Positions 34,295 through 44,293 of a DNA stretch of 64,000 bases are shown piece after piece (the first letter of the stretch is position 1; every line of letters begins with the position of its first letter). The DNA is taken from assembly GCF_000292915.1 (NCBI RefSeq), contig NC_018513.1:2914001-2978000 (forward strand), read 5' to 3'. This DNA is from Burkholderia cepacia GG4 (GTDB taxonomy: Bacteria > Pseudomonadota > Gammaproteobacteria > Burkholderiales > Burkholderiaceae). The notes under the pieces are model-generated. The model saw only the letters and a list, made by a program, of their open reading frames with translations, was not told the DNA's origin and ran no database searches. The translations under genes and the position numbers were made by a program.

Positions 34295-35278
34295 ATGAAC
34301 CAGATTCAGACCATGCGTGTGTTCGTCTGCGTCGCCGAGCAGCAGAGCTTCCGGCGCGCGGCCCACCATCTAGGCGTGTCCAACGCGCTCGTCACGCGCT
34401 CGATCGCGATGCTCGAGTCTCACCTGAACACGCGGTTGATCCACCGCACCACGCGCAACCTGTCGCTGACCGAGGCCGGCCTGCGCTACCTCGACGGCTG
34501 CCGCGCACTGCTCGAGGAATTCGATCATCTCGAGGCGTCCGTCGCGCATGCGGTGCGCGAGCCGGCCGGCACGCTGCGCGTCGTCGCGTCGGGCCTGCTG
34601 TCGCCGCTGGCGCTGACGCCGCTCGTCAGCAGCTTCCGGCACCGCTACCCGGAACTGCGCGTGCAGCTCACCGTCGCCGACGGGCCGCTCGACGTGCTCG
34701 ATTCGGGCTACGACGTCGGCATCGTCACCGGCAACCGGCTCGACGGCAACCCGACGCTGATCGGCCATGCGCTCGAGCCGAACCCGTTCGTCGCCTGTGC
34801 GGCGCCCGCCTATCTCGAACGGCGCGGCGAGCCGCGCGCGCCTGACGACCTGCCGGGCCACGACTGGGTCGCGCTCGCGCCGCACCAGCATCCGCCCGCG
34901 TGGCAGCTGATCGGCCACGACAGCGTCACGCATTCGGTCACGGTACGCCCGACCTGCACGGTCAACCAGCTCGCGCTCGTGCAGGCAGCGGCCATCGCCG
35001 GGTCGGGCATCGCGGTGCTGCCCGAACCGTGCGTCGCCGACGCGCTCGCGAACGGCACGCTGGTGCGGCTGTTGCCCGGCTACCGGATCGACGATCCGGA
35101 CGCGCAGCTGTCGCTCGTCTACCCGAATCGCCAGTACGTGCCGGCCCGCACGCGCAGCTTCGTCGAGCACGCGCTCGAGCATTTCGGCGCGCAGGCGGCC
35201 CGCGAACGGAGCGGCTACGGCTTCCTGCGCACGCCACGCGCGCCCGATCGCGCCGATATCGTCACGGGCCTGCAGTAA
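34295..35278 (+). CDS. LysR-family transcriptional regulator
   Basis: A 327-residue protein with a standard LysR HTH at residues about 3-62 (MRVFVCVAEQQSFRRAAHHLGVSNALVTRSIAMLE, TRLIHRTTRNLSLTEAG) and a CrgA/PBP2-type effector domain. It lies 30 bp before the D-lactate dehydrogenase gene on the same strand and diverges from the aminotransferase gene; either could be its target. The start at 34295 gives the usual LysR beginning; upstream in-frame sequence is not LysR-like. Confidence 0.93.
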   Translation: MNQIQTMRVFVCVAEQQSFRRAAHHLGVSNALVTRSIAMLESHLNTRLIHRTTRNLSLTEAGLRYLDGCRALLEEFDHLEASVAHAVREPAGTLRVVASGLLSPLALTPLVSSFRHRYPELRVQLTVADGPLDVLDSGYDVGIVTGNRLDGNPTLIGHALEPNPFVACAAPAYLERRGEPRAPDDLPGHDWVALAPHQHPPAWQLIGHDSVTHSVTVRPTCTVNQLALVQAAAIAGSGIAVLPEPCVADALANGTLVRLLPGYRIDDPDAQLSLVYPNRQYVPARTRSFVEHALEHFGAQAARERSGYGFLRTPRAPDRADIVTGLQ

Positions 35279-35308
35279 ACTGCCCGCGACAGCCATCGGA
35301 GGTGCAGC

Positions 35309-36307
35309 GTGCGCGTGATCCTGTTCAGCAGCCGGCAATACGACGACGAATCATTTACTGCCGCCAACCGGCACTTCGGCTATCGGCTGCACTTCCAGCC
35401 GTCGCACCTCGACGCGGAAACCGCGATCCTCGCGCACGGCTATGAGGTCGTCTGCCCGTTCGTCAACGACACCGTCGACGCGGCCGTGCTCGAACGGCTC
35501 GCCGACGGCGGCACGCGCCTGATCGCGCTGCGCTCGGCCGGCTTCAACCACGTCGACCTGGCCGCCGCCGAGCGGCTCGGCATCGCGGTCGTGCGCGTGC
35601 CCGCCTATTCGCCACATGCGGTCGCCGAGCACGCGGTCGCGCTGATCCTCGCGCTCAACCGCCGGCTGCCGCGCGCCGTCGCGCGCACCCGCGAAGGCGA
35701 CTTCTCGCTGAACGGCCTGCTCGGCTTCGACCTGCACGGCAAGACCGTCGGCGTGATCGGCACCGGCCTGATCGGCCGCGTGTTCGCGAAGATCATGATG
35801 GGTTTCGGCATGCACGTGCTCGCGCACTCGAAGCCGCCGTACGACGACGAGCTGATCGCATACGGCGCGCGCTACGTCGAGCTCGACGAGCTGCTGCACC
35901 ACGCCGACATCGTCAGCCTGCACTGCCCGCTGCTGCCGTCGACGCACCATCTGATCAACGCGCAGTCGCTCGCGCAGATGAAGCACGGCGCGATGCTGAT
36001 CAACACCGGCCGCGGCGGCCTCGTCGACGCGCAGGCGCTGGTCGACGCGCTCAAGAGCGGCCAGCTCGGCCATCTCGGGCTCGACGTGTACGAGGAGGAA
36101 AGCGGGCTGTTCTTCGAGGATCACTCCGACCTGCCACTGCAGGACGACGTGCTCGCGCGCCTGCTGACGTTCCCGAACGTGATCGTCACGTCGCACCAGG
36201 CGTTCTTTACGCGCGAGGCGCTCGCCGAGATCGCGCACACGACGCTGCTGAACATCGAGGCATGGCACGCGGGAACGCCGACCAACGTCGTCACGTCGGG
36301 TCGCTGA
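35309..36307 (+). CDS. ldhA: D-lactate dehydrogenase (D-2-hydroxyacid dehydrogenase, LdhA type)
   Basis: A 332-residue NAD-dependent enzyme that reduces pyruvate to D-lactate. The NAD-binding motif GVIGTGLIGRVFA is at about 148-160. The catalytic set is visible: Arg in TGRGGLVD, Glu in GLDVYEEESGLFFEDHS and His in SHQAFFTREAL. The FFEDHS stretch is typical of fermentative LdhA. The start is GTG at 35309, with GGAGG 6 nt upstream. It follows a LysR gene by 30 bp and may be cotranscribed. Confidence 0.93.
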   Translation: MRVILFSSRQYDDESFTAANRHFGYRLHFQPSHLDAETAILAHGYEVVCPFVNDTVDAAVLERLADGGTRLIALRSAGFNHVDLAAAERLGIAVVRVPAYSPHAVAEHAVALILALNRRLPRAVARTREGDFSLNGLLGFDLHGKTVGVIGTGLIGRVFAKIMMGFGMHVLAHSKPPYDDELIAYGARYVELDELLHHADIVSLHCPLLPSTHHLINAQSLAQMKHGAMLINTGRGGLVDAQALVDALKSGQLGHLGLDVYEEESGLFFEDHSDLPLQDDVLARLLTFPNVIVTSHQAFFTREALAEIAHTTLLNIEAWHAGTPTNVVTSGR

Positions 36308-36425
36308 CCCGCGGCGTCCGGCGCACGCGATCCGTCAACGATCCGTCATTTTGTTTCGACTGATGTAACGCCGCGCGCGCATCGTCTGCTATCGTTGCGC
36401 CGACCTCCCCTCGCTTCTGCCGCTC

Positions 36426-37190
36426 ATGCGTTTCGACGACTCCGCCATTGCCGCGGTCTACCGCGCCATCTTCGAACGGCGCGACATGCGCCACTTCACG
36501 CCGGCGCCCGTCGATCCGGCCACGCTCGCGCGGCTGCTGCGCGCCGCGCACCACGCGCCGAGCGTCGGCTTCATGCAGCCGTGGCGCTTCATCCGCATCA
36601 CCGATCCCGCGCTGCGCACCGCGATCCACGCGCTGGTGGAAGCCGAGCGGCGCGCGACCGCCGACGCGCTCGGCGAACGGCAGGACGAATTCATGCGGCT
36701 GAAGGTCGAAGGCGTGCGCGAATGCGGCGAGTTGCTGGTCGTCGCGCTGACCGACGACCGCGAGCGCCACGTATTCGGCCGCCGCACGCTGCCGGAAATG
36801 GACCTCGCGTCCGCCGCCTGCGCGATCCAGAACATGTGGCTCGCCGCGCGCGCCGAAGGGCTTGGGATGGGCTGGGTGTCGCTGTTCGACGTCGACGCGT
36901 TGCGCACGCTGCTCGGCATGCCGGCCGGCGCCAAGCCGATCGCGGTGCTGTGCGTCGGGCATGTCGACGCGTTCTACGCGAAGCCGATGCTCGAAGCGGA
37001 ACGCTGGGCCGCGCGGATGCCGATCGAAGCGTGTCTGTTCGAAAACGGCTGGGACGCGCCGGCGGCGGCTTCCTCCGATTGCGCGGCGGCCGCGACCGCC
37101 GCCGCTGCCGGATCGTCGCCGTCGCCCGAGGCCGCTGCGGCCGACGACATTGCCGACCCGGCACCGACCGCGGCCGCTCCCGAACGCTAG
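36426..37190 (+). CDS. bluB: 5,6-dimethylbenzimidazole synthase, BluB
   Basis: A 254-residue flavin-destroying nitroreductase-fold enzyme that makes the lower ligand of cobalamin from FMNH2. The family features are present: YRAIFERRDMRHFTPAPVDP, HHAPSVGFMQPWRFIRI, the FMN-contacting segment ERHVFGRRTLPEMDLAS and GLGMGWVSLFD. The core of about 215 residues is followed by an Ala/Ser/Pro-rich tail of about 40 residues that is probably dispensable. No cobalamin riboswitch or other cob genes are seen nearby. Confidence 0.93.
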   Translation: MRFDDSAIAAVYRAIFERRDMRHFTPAPVDPATLARLLRAAHHAPSVGFMQPWRFIRITDPALRTAIHALVEAERRATADALGERQDEFMRLKVEGVRECGELLVVALTDDRERHVFGRRTLPEMDLASAACAIQNMWLAARAEGLGMGWVSLFDVDALRTLLGMPAGAKPIAVLCVGHVDAFYAKPMLEAERWAARMPIEACLFENGWDAPAAASSDCAAAATAAAAGSSPSPEAAAADDIADPAPTAAAPER

Positions 37191-37435
37191 CCGGGCGAAC
37201 GGCGCGCGGTATCGTTCCGACCCGACATACTCGACCGAACCGCGGCCCGACAGCCCTGAATCCCACACTGTGGCCCCCCCCGCCCGCCGCCCCGTCGCAC
37301 GCCGGCAACAGTCGTTTTGGCCCCGAGCATAGGGGTTTTCACTGAAGTAGAATCGCGGCTGACGCCTCTCCGCCCGCCCGTCCCGCGCATCCTGCGCCGG
37401 CCTTGGGCAGCGGCCTTTTCCCCTGGCCCACCGCG

Positions 37436-38605
37436 ATGCCCTTACCTCTTTTCGCCCTTGCCGTCGCCGCATTTGGAATCGGTACCACCGAGTTCGTGAT
37501 CATGGGCCTGCTGCCCAACGTCGCCCGCGATCTCGGCGTGTCGATCCCGGCCGCCGGGATGCTCGTGTCGGGCTATGCGCTCGGCGTGACGATCGGTGCG
37601 CCGATCCTCGCGATCGTCACCGCGAAGATGCCGCGCAAGCGTGCGCTGATGGGCCTGATCGGGCTGTTCATCGCAGGCAACCTGTTCTGCGCGATCGCGC
37701 CCGGCTACATGGTGCTGATGGCCGCGCGGGTCGTCACCGCGTTCTGCCACGGCGCGTTCTTCGGGATCGGCTCGGTGGTCGCGAGCAACCTCGTCGCGCC
37801 GAACCGCCGCGCGCAGGCGATCGCGCTGATGTTCACCGGCCTCACGCTCGCGAACGTGCTCGGCGTACCGCTCGGCACCGCGCTCGGCCAGGCCTACGGC
37901 TGGCGCGCGACGTTCTGGGCCGTCACCGGCATCGGCATCGCCGCGGCCGCCGCGCTCGCGGTGTGCCTGCCGAAGAACCTCGCGATGCCCGACACCAGCA
38001 TCACGCGCGAATTCAGCGTGCTGAAGCATCCGCAGGTGCTGATGGTGCTCGGCATCAGCGTGCTCGCGTCCGCGAGCCTGTTCAGCGTGTTCACCTACAT
38101 CACGCCGATCCTCGAGGACGTGACGGGCTTCTCGCCGCGCCAGGTCACCTACGTGCTGCTGCTGTTCGGCCTCGGCCTGACCGTCGGCGGCACGCTCGGC
38201 GGCAAGCTCGCCGACTGGCGCCGGATGCCGTCGCTGATCGCGACGCTCGCGCTGATCGGCGTCGTGCTCGCGCTGCTCGCCGGCACGATGCACCTGCCGT
38301 TCGCCATGCTCGCGACGATTTTCGTGTGGGGCATCCTCGCGTTCGCGATCGTACCGCCGCTGCAGATCCTGATCGTCGATCGCGCGAGCGATGCGCCGAA
38401 CCTCGCGTCGACGCTGAACCAGGGCGCGTTCAACCTCGGCAACGCGACCGGTGCGTGGCTCGGCGGGATGGCGATCGGCTCCGGCATGTCGCTCGTGAAC
38501 CTGCCGTGGGTCGGTGCCGCGATGGCCGTCGCGGCGCTCGCGCTCACGCTGTGGTCGGCGTCGCTCGAACGCCGACCGGTGAGCGGGCCGACCGGATACG
38601 TATGA
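37436..38605 (+). CDS. MFS transporter, DHA1 family (AraJ/YdhP-like)
   Basis: A 389-residue, 12-helix transporter. The N-terminus PLPLFALAVAAFGIGTTEFVIMGLLPNVARDL is typical of the DHA1 AraJ/NepI/YdhP group; helix 5 carries the antiporter motif (GLTLANVLGVPLGTALGQ). The ATG at 37436 is preferred to a TTG 33 bp earlier because the hydrophobic N-terminus begins there. Substrate unknown. Confidence 0.9.
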   Translation: MPLPLFALAVAAFGIGTTEFVIMGLLPNVARDLGVSIPAAGMLVSGYALGVTIGAPILAIVTAKMPRKRALMGLIGLFIAGNLFCAIAPGYMVLMAARVVTAFCHGAFFGIGSVVASNLVAPNRRAQAIALMFTGLTLANVLGVPLGTALGQAYGWRATFWAVTGIGIAAAAALAVCLPKNLAMPDTSITREFSVLKHPQVLMVLGISVLASASLFSVFTYITPILEDVTGFSPRQVTYVLLLFGLGLTVGGTLGGKLADWRRMPSLIATLALIGVVLALLAGTMHLPFAMLATIFVWGILAFAIVPPLQILIVDRASDAPNLASTLNQGAFNLGNATGAWLGGMAIGSGMSLVNLPWVGAAMAVAALALTLWSASLERRPVSGPTGYV

Positions 38606-38713
38606 CGCGCGGCAGCCCGGCCGCGCGCCGCAGCATTCGTTGCGTGCGCAACTCCATTCGATCCTGATGGCCTTCATGGACCTTTCAAGGCCCGCGGTGT
38701 AGCATCGCGGCCG

Positions 38714-39874
38714 ATGAAAGCCATTCTCAATCGTGATTTCCTCGCGCTGATCCTGAGCGTCGCGGTGGTCGGTCTCGGCACCGGCGCCACCATGCCGCTC
38801 ACCGCGCTCGCGCTGACCGAGGCCGGGCACGGCACCAACGTCGTCGGCATGCTGACGGCCGCGCAGGCCCTCGGCGGCCTCGCGATCGTCCCGTTCGTCA
38901 CCGCGCTCGCGCGGCGCATCGGCGCGCGCCGCGCGATCGTCGTGTCGGTCGTGCTGCTCGCCGCGGCCACCGCGCTGATGCAGTTCACGTCGAACCTGCT
39001 CGTGTGGGGCGTGCTGCGCGTGCTGTGCGGCGCCGCGCTGATGCTGCTGTTCACGATCGGCGAGGCGTGGGTCAACCAGCTCGCCGACGATTCGACGCGC
39101 GGCCGCGTGGTCGCGATCTACGCGACCAATTTCACGCTGTTCCAGATGGCCGGCCCCGTGCTCGTCAGCCAGATCGCGGGCGCGACGAGCATCCGCTTCG
39201 CGCTGTGCGGCGCGCTGTTCCTGCTCGCGCTGCCGACGCTCGCGACGATCCGGCGCGCCCCGCTCGCCGGCGACGACGCGCATCACGAGGCACACGACAG
39301 CTGGCTCGCCTTGCTGCCGCGCATGCCCGCGCTGATCATCGGCACCGGCTTCTTCGCGCTGTTCGATACGCTCGCGCTGTCGCTGCTGCCGCTCTACGCG
39401 ATGGATCACGGCGTCGCCAGCGCGACCGCCGTGCTGCTCGCGTCGATCATGCTGTTCGGCGACACCGCGATGCAATTCCCGATCGGCTGGCTCGCAGACA
39501 AGCTCGGCCGCGAACGCGTGCACCTCGGCGCCGGCTGGATCGTGCTCGCCGGCCTGCCGCTGCTGCCGTTCGTGATCGCGAACCCGTGGCTGTGCTGGCC
39601 GCTGCTGTTCGTGCTCGGCGCGGCGGCCGGCAGCATCTACACGCTGTCGCTCGTCGCGTGCGGCGAACGCTTCCGCGGCGCGGCGCTCGTCACCGCGAGC
39701 TCGCTCGTGTCGGCATCGTGGAGCGCCGCGAGCTTCGGCGGCCCGCTGGTTGCGGGCGCGTTGATGGAGCAACTGGGCAGCAACGCGCTGATCGGCGTGC
39801 TGGTCGTCTGCGTCGCCGCGTTCGTCGCGGCCGCGCTGTGGGAACGACGCGCGACGTTGCAGCGGGCGGTCTGA
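38714..39874 (+). CDS. MFS transporter, YcaD-like
   Basis: A 386-residue protein with 12 helices, similar in form to YcaD: MKAILNRDFLALILSVAVVGLGTGATMPLTALALTEAG at the start, FTIGEAWVNQLADDSTRGRVVAIYATNFTLFQMAGP after helix 4, and DTAMQFPIGWLADKLGRERV in the second half. It lies 108 bp after another MFS gene on the same strand, but the two are not close relatives. Substrate unknown. Confidence 0.88.
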   Translation: MKAILNRDFLALILSVAVVGLGTGATMPLTALALTEAGHGTNVVGMLTAAQALGGLAIVPFVTALARRIGARRAIVVSVVLLAAATALMQFTSNLLVWGVLRVLCGAALMLLFTIGEAWVNQLADDSTRGRVVAIYATNFTLFQMAGPVLVSQIAGATSIRFALCGALFLLALPTLATIRRAPLAGDDAHHEAHDSWLALLPRMPALIIGTGFFALFDTLALSLLPLYAMDHGVASATAVLLASIMLFGDTAMQFPIGWLADKLGRERVHLGAGWIVLAGLPLLPFVIANPWLCWPLLFVLGAAAGSIYTLSLVACGERFRGAALVTASSLVSASWSAASFGGPLVAGALMEQLGSNALIGVLVVCVAAFVAAALWERRATLQRAV

Positions 39875-39947
39875 CACTGACACTGACGCGCAGCCTCACC
39901 CAGCGGTACGCATCGGCGCATGCGCGCCGCCACCCGCCGACCAAACG

Positions 39948-39972
39948 AAAACGGCCCGTGCAATACGGGCCG
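39948..39972 (-). terminator. intrinsic terminator of the homogentisate operon
   Basis: CGGCCCGT (39952-39959) pairs with ACGGGCCG (39965-39972); on the minus strand TTTTCG follows. It lies 45 bp after the fahA stop. Confidence 0.8.
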
Positions 39973-40016
39973 CCCTGTCCTTGCGGATCACGCGCGACGT
40001 ATCGCGCCGTAGACCG

Positions 40017-41321
40017 TCAGGCGCCGCGCGCCGGCAGGATCTTGCCCACGCACGCGCCGAAGCCAACGCGATAGCCGTCGCCCTGGCACCATCCCGCGAG
40101 CGTGAGTTCGTCGCCGTCCTCGATAAACGCGCGGCTGCCGCCACCGTTCAGCGCCAGCGGTTCCTTGCCGTTCCACGTCAGTTCGAGCAGGCTGCCGAAC
40201 GAATCCTTGGTCGGCCCGCTGATCGTGCCCGAGCCCATCAGGTCGCCAACCCGCGTATTGCAGCCCGCGACCGTGTGATGCGCGAGCTGCTGCGCCATCG
40301 TCCAGTACATGTGCTTGAAGTTGGTGCGGCAGATCGACGTCGCCTCGGCGGCGCCTTCGGCACGCAGCGTCACTTCGAGCGCGATGTCGAACGCGTGCTT
40401 GCCAGCATGCTGCAGATACGCGAGCGGCTGCGGCGACTGCTCGGGCTGCGCGGTGCGGAACGGTTCGAGCGCGTCGAGCGTGACGATCCACGGCGAGATC
40501 GTCGTCGCGAAGGTCTTCGCGTTGAACGGGCCGAGCGGCACGTATTCCCACTGCTGGATGTCGCGCGCGCTCCAGTCGTTCAGCAGCACCATCCCGAAGA
40601 TATGCGCTTCGGCATCCTCGCACGCGATCGGCTCGCCGAGTGCATTGCCGTGGCCGACGATGAAGCCCGTCTCCAGTTCGATGTCGAGCTTGCGGCACGC
40701 GCCGAACACCGGGCGCTCCTGGTCGGGCAGCTTCAGCTGCCCGTTCGGGCGCCGCACCGGCGTGCCGCTCACGACCACCGACGACGCGCGGCCGTTGTAG
40801 CCGATCGGCATTTCCGACCAGTTCGGCAGCAGCGCATTCTTCGGATCACGGAACATCGAACCGACGTTGGTCGCATGTTCCTTCGACGAGTAGAAATCAG
40901 TGTAGCCGGGAATCTCGACCGGCAGGTGCAGCGTCACGTCGCGCTGCGCGACCAGCACTTGCGAGCGCAGCGAAGCATCGTCGCGCAACCGCGCGTGGTC
41001 TTGCGAGAACAGCGCCGACAGCTGCACGCGCACGCTGCGCCATGCATCGCGGCCGAGCGCGATGAACGCGTTGAGCGTCGGCGCGGCGAACACGTCGGCG
41101 CCGGCCGGCAGCGTCACGAGGCCCGCACGCGCGAGCGCCGCGAGGTCGACGATCTGGTCGCCAAGCGCGACGCCCGCACGGCGCGCCGCCTGCTTCGCAT
41201 CGCTGAAGATCCCGAACGGCAGGTTCTGGATCGGGAAATCGCAGGCGGGATCGTTCGCCGTCTCGACCCAGCTCTTGCGAGCCGGGTCGAGCGTCGCGCG
41301 CCAGTCTTGGGTGTCGCTCAT
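40017..41321 (-). CDS. fahA: fumarylacetoacetase
   Basis: A 434-residue hydrolase that splits fumarylacetoacetate into fumarate and acetoacetate, the last step of homogentisate breakdown. Metal ligands of the family are present: Asp in [14 protein letters not shown], two Glu in [12 protein letters not shown] and Asp in [17 protein letters not shown]. The C-terminal [15 protein letters not shown] is also typical. The start overlaps the hmgA stop as ATGA, so translation is coupled; CCGGAG precedes it. A terminator follows. Confidence 0.97.
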   Translation of the reverse strand: MSDTQDWRATLDPARKSWVETANDPACDFPIQNLPFGIFSDAKQAARRAGVALGDQIVDLAALARAGLVTLPAGADVFAAPTLNAFIALGRDAWRSVRVQLSALFSQDHARLRDDASLRSQVLVAQRDVTLHLPVEIPGYTDFYSSKEHATNVGSMFRDPKNALLPNWSEMPIGYNGRASSVVVSGTPVRRPNGQLKLPDQERPVFGACRKLDIELETGFIVGHGNALGEPIACEDAEAHIFGMVLLNDWSARDIQQWEYVPLGPFNAKTFATTISPWIVTLDALEPFRTAQPEQSPQPLAYLQHAGKHAFDIALEVTLRAEGAAEATSICRTNFKHMYWTMAQQLAHHTVAGCNTRVGDLMGSGTISGPTKDSFGSLLELTWNGKEPLALNGGGSRAFIEDGDELTLAGWCQGDGYRVGFGACVGKILPARGA

Positions 41322-42652
41322 TTTTGCTCCGGATTGAAGTGTTTCTTGATGCCTTGCCAGCATTCGAAGTAGTCGGCCTGCAGCTGCGCGGTGTCGAGCG
41401 CGTAGCGCGTCGGCCGGATCAGCGTGCGGGTTTCGAACATGAACGCCATCGTCGCGTCGACCTTGTGCGGCTTCGTCGTGTCGCCCGCCGACGCCTTCTC
41501 GAACGTGTCCGCGTCGGGCCCGTGGCCCGACATGCAGTTGTGCAGGCTCGCGCCGCCCGGCACGAAGCCTTCGGCCTTCGCGTCATACGCGCCGTGCACG
41601 AGCCCCATGAACTCGCTCGCGACGTTGCGGTGGAACCAGGGCGGGCGGAACGTATCCTCGGCCGCGAGCCAGCGCGGCGGGAAGATCACGAAGTCGATCG
41701 CGTCGACGCCCGGCGTATCGCTCTGCGACTGCAGCACGAGGAAGATCGACGGATCGGGATGGTCGAAGCTGATCGAGCCGATCGTGTTGAACAGGCGCAG
41801 GTCGTATTTGTACGGCGCGTAGTTGCCGTGCCACGCGACGACGTCGAACGGCGAATGGCCGATGTCGGCGCGCCACAGGCGGCCGTTGAGCTTCGCGACC
41901 AGCTCGAACGCACCTTCGCGATCCTCGTAAGCGGCCTGCGGCGTCAGGAAGTCGCGCGGATTCGCGAGCCCGTTCGAACCGATCGGGCCGAGGTCCGGCA
42001 GGCGCAGCTGCGCGCCGAAGTTCTCGCAGAGATAGCCGCGCGCGTCGCCGTCCGGCAGCGCGACGGAAAAACGCACGCCGCGCGGGATCACCGCGATCTC
42101 GAACGGCTCGACGTCGAGCCGGCCGAATTCGGTCGCGATGAAGAGCCGGCCCTGCTGCGGCACGATCAGCAGTTCGCCGTCGGCGCTGTAGAAGAAGCGG
42201 TCCTGCATCGAGCGGTTCGCCGCATACAGATGGATCGCGCAGCCGTTCATCGCGGCGGCCGAGCCGTTGCCGGCCATCGTCACCATCCCTTCGACGAAAT
42301 CGGTCGGCTCGACCGGCATCGGCAGCGGATCCCAGCGCAGCTGGTTCGGCGGCGTCGGCGGCACGTCGGCCGAATCGCCGAATTCCGACACGAGCCGCTG
42401 CGGGCCCGTGAACGGCTCGAACGGCCGGTGCACGGCCGCCGGCCGAATCCGGTACAGCCACGAGCGGCGGTTGTGGCCGCGCGGCGCGGTAAACGCGGTG
42501 CCCGACAGCTGCTCCGCATACAGCCCGTACGGCGCGCGCTGCGGCGAGTTGCGGCCGTGCGGCAGCGCGCCGGGCAGCGCCTCGGTCGCGAATTCGTTTC
42601 CGAAACCGCTCAGGTAGCCGGCGGACGCCGGTTTCGACAGGTCAAGCGTCAT
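41318..42652 (-). CDS. hmgA: homogentisate 1,2-dioxygenase
   Basis: A 444-residue non-haem Fe(II) dioxygenase that opens the ring of homogentisate to maleylacetoacetate. It begins [18 protein letters not shown], as the family does. The iron ligands are His and Glu in [13 protein letters not shown] and His in [20 protein letters not shown] lies just before the ATG at 42652. It is followed at once by fahA and preceded 20 bp upstream by the transporter gene. Confidence 0.98.
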   Translation of the reverse strand: MTLDLSKPASAGYLSGFGNEFATEALPGALPHGRNSPQRAPYGLYAEQLSGTAFTAPRGHNRRSWLYRIRPAAVHRPFEPFTGPQRLVSEFGDSADVPPTPPNQLRWDPLPMPVEPTDFVEGMVTMAGNGSAAAMNGCAIHLYAANRSMQDRFFYSADGELLIVPQQGRLFIATEFGRLDVEPFEIAVIPRGVRFSVALPDGDARGYLCENFGAQLRLPDLGPIGSNGLANPRDFLTPQAAYEDREGAFELVAKLNGRLWRADIGHSPFDVVAWHGNYAPYKYDLRLFNTIGSISFDHPDPSIFLVLQSQSDTPGVDAIDFVIFPPRWLAAEDTFRPPWFHRNVASEFMGLVHGAYDAKAEGFVPGGASLHNCMSGHGPDADTFEKASAGDTTKPHKVDATMAFMFETRTLIRPTRYALDTAQLQADYFECWQGIKKHFNPEQK

Positions 42653-42672
42653 CGTTTCCTTTCTCCATCCAT

Positions 42673-44037
42673 TCATGAATTCATGGCAGCGTTCGGCGCC
42701 TGCGCACCGCTGCGCCGCGTTACGCCAGCCAGTCCCAGCACGAACAGCGCCGAGCACAGCACGGGCACCGCGGCCGCATGGAACAGCGCGCCGTTGGTCC
42801 AGTTGAGCGCAATCAGTTGTCCGCCGACGAGCGGCCCGAGCACCGAGCCGATCCGGCCGATGCCGAGGCTCCAGCCGATGCCGGTCGAGCGCAGCGACGT
42901 CGGGTAATACTGGCCCGCGAGCGCATTCACGGCCGGCTGCCCGCCGACCACGCAGAAGCCCCCCGCGAACACGACGAGCAGCAGCCACGGCAGCGCATGC
43001 GCAACCGAGCCGATCAGGCCTACCGCGACGGCCGCACACGCGAAGCATGCGAACAGCACGCGCACGAAGCCGTAACGTTCGATGAACCAGCCGAGCGACA
43101 GCGTGCCGATCACGCCGCCCGTCTGCAGCACCGTGCCGACGATCACCGCGGTGCCCGGCGAATAGCCCGCGTCGCGCATCACGGTCGGCAGCCAGTTCGA
43201 CAGGAAGTACAGGTCGATCAGGTTCATGAAGCTGATGGCCCACAGCAGCAGCGTGACCGGCAGGCGGCCATGGCGGAACAGCTCGGCGACCGGCGCGCCG
43301 CTCGCCGCGCGCTCGCGCACGACGAGTCGCGTGTTCGCATCGATGCCGGCCTGCGGCGCGAAGCGGGCAAGCCAGCCGCGCGCCTGTGCGTCGCGCCCTT
43401 TCAGCACCAGGAACTGCAGCGACTCGGGCAGCCGCGCGAGCATCGCGAGCGTCAGCACGAGCGGCACCGCGCCGCCGACGAAGAACACCGAGCGCCAGCC
43501 AAGCGCCGGAATCAGCGCGGCGCTGATGAAGCCGCCGAGCGCGGCGCCGAGCGTGAAGCCGCACGACACGATCATCATCCGCTTCACGCGATGCGCGGCC
43601 GGGCTGAACTCGCCGACCAGCGCCATCGCGTTCGGCATGATGCAGCCGAGGCCGAGACCCGTGACGAAGCGCAGCGCCATCAGCACGGGGATCGAGCCCG
43701 CGAACGGCGTCGCGAGCATCGTCACCGCGAAGAACAGCGTCGAGCCGATCAGCACCGGGCGCCGCCCGATCCGGTCGGCCAGCACCGACAGCCCGAGCGC
43801 GCCGAGCAGCATCCCGAACAGGCTCGCGCTGAACACCGGCCCGAGCGCCTGCTTCGGCACACCCCATTCGGCGATCACGCTCGGCGCGACGTAACCCATC
43901 GCCTGCGCATCGAAACCGTCGATCACGAGGCACAGGCCGCACAACACGAGCAGCATCCAGTGAAACCCCGGACGATGGGTCTCGTCGATCACATGCTCGA
44001 CTTCGAGCACGCGCGCGTCGGCCGGCGCCGCGCTCAT
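42673..44037 (-). CDS. MFS aromatic acid:H+ symporter (AAHS family)
   Basis: A 454-residue, 12-helix transporter of the AAHS family (PcaK, BenK, MhpT). Helix 1 has [19 protein letters not shown] with the family's aspartate, and motif A is [17 protein letters not shown] and similar stretches make up the central loop. It probably imports the aromatic acid that the adjacent hydroxylase uses. The start at 44037 overlaps the stop of the DUF2783 gene. Confidence 0.93.
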   Translation of the reverse strand: MSAAPADARVLEVEHVIDETHRPGFHWMLLVLCGLCLVIDGFDAQAMGYVAPSVIAEWGVPKQALGPVFSASLFGMLLGALGLSVLADRIGRRPVLIGSTLFFAVTMLATPFAGSIPVLMALRFVTGLGLGCIMPNAMALVGEFSPAAHRVKRMMIVSCGFTLGAALGGFISAALIPALGWRSVFFVGGAVPLVLTLAMLARLPESLQFLVLKGRDAQARGWLARFAPQAGIDANTRLVVRERAASGAPVAELFRHGRLPVTLLLWAISFMNLIDLYFLSNWLPTVMRDAGYSPGTAVIVGTVLQTGGVIGTLSLGWFIERYGFVRVLFACFACAAVAVGLIGSVAHALPWLLLVVFAGGFCVVGGQPAVNALAGQYYPTSLRSTGIGWSLGIGRIGSVLGPLVGGQLIALNWTNGALFHAAAVPVLCSALFVLGLAGVTRRSGAQAPNAAMNS

Positions 44038-44264
44038 TGCGCCACCTCGGCGGCCGGATGCACGGGCGGCGTCACGCCCTGGCGCGCGAGCGCCATTGCC
44101 TCGCGCAGCACGTCGGCGTCGCCGATCTGATTCGCGAGCAGCAGGATCAGCTTCGCGTTGACGAGCTGGCTGTCGGCGTCGGACAGGTCGCGATGCATGT
44201 CGATCAGCGCTTCGTAGAACGCGTCCGGGTCGGCCAGGCGCGGGCGGGTGTCGAGTCGGGGCAT
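44034..44264 (-). CDS. small DUF2783 protein, candidate MhaB-like hydroxylase coupling subunit
   Basis: A 76-residue acidic, helical protein ([38 protein letters not shown]). It lies between a flavin hydroxylase and an aromatic-acid transporter in the homogentisate operon. In Pseudomonas putida the 3-hydroxyphenylacetate 6-hydroxylase needs a flavoprotein (MhaA) and a very small partner (MhaB) encoded next to it. Position and size match this partner, so I infer the same role. GGAG lies 9 nt before the ATG at 44264. An in-frame ATG at 44300, overlapping the hydroxylase stop, is an alternative start. Confidence 0.75.
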   Translation of the reverse strand: MPRLDTRPRLADPDAFYEALIDMHRDLSDADSQLVNAKLILLLANQIGDADVLREAMALARQGVTPPVHPAAEVAQ

Positions 44265-44293
44265 GACGGGTGTCTCCGGTGTCGTTATGGTGT

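Noticed and set aside
36308..36425. Cobalamin riboswitch before bluB
   Set aside because: The gap is only 118 bp and lacks the B12-box (GCCACTG-type) sequence.
42653..43942. An upstream extension of the hmgA frame that would fuse about 430 residues to the dioxygenase
   Set aside because: The extension lies antiphase to the transporter gene, which shows normal MFS motifs; HmgA itself begins at 42652 with a ribosome site and a canonical N-terminus.
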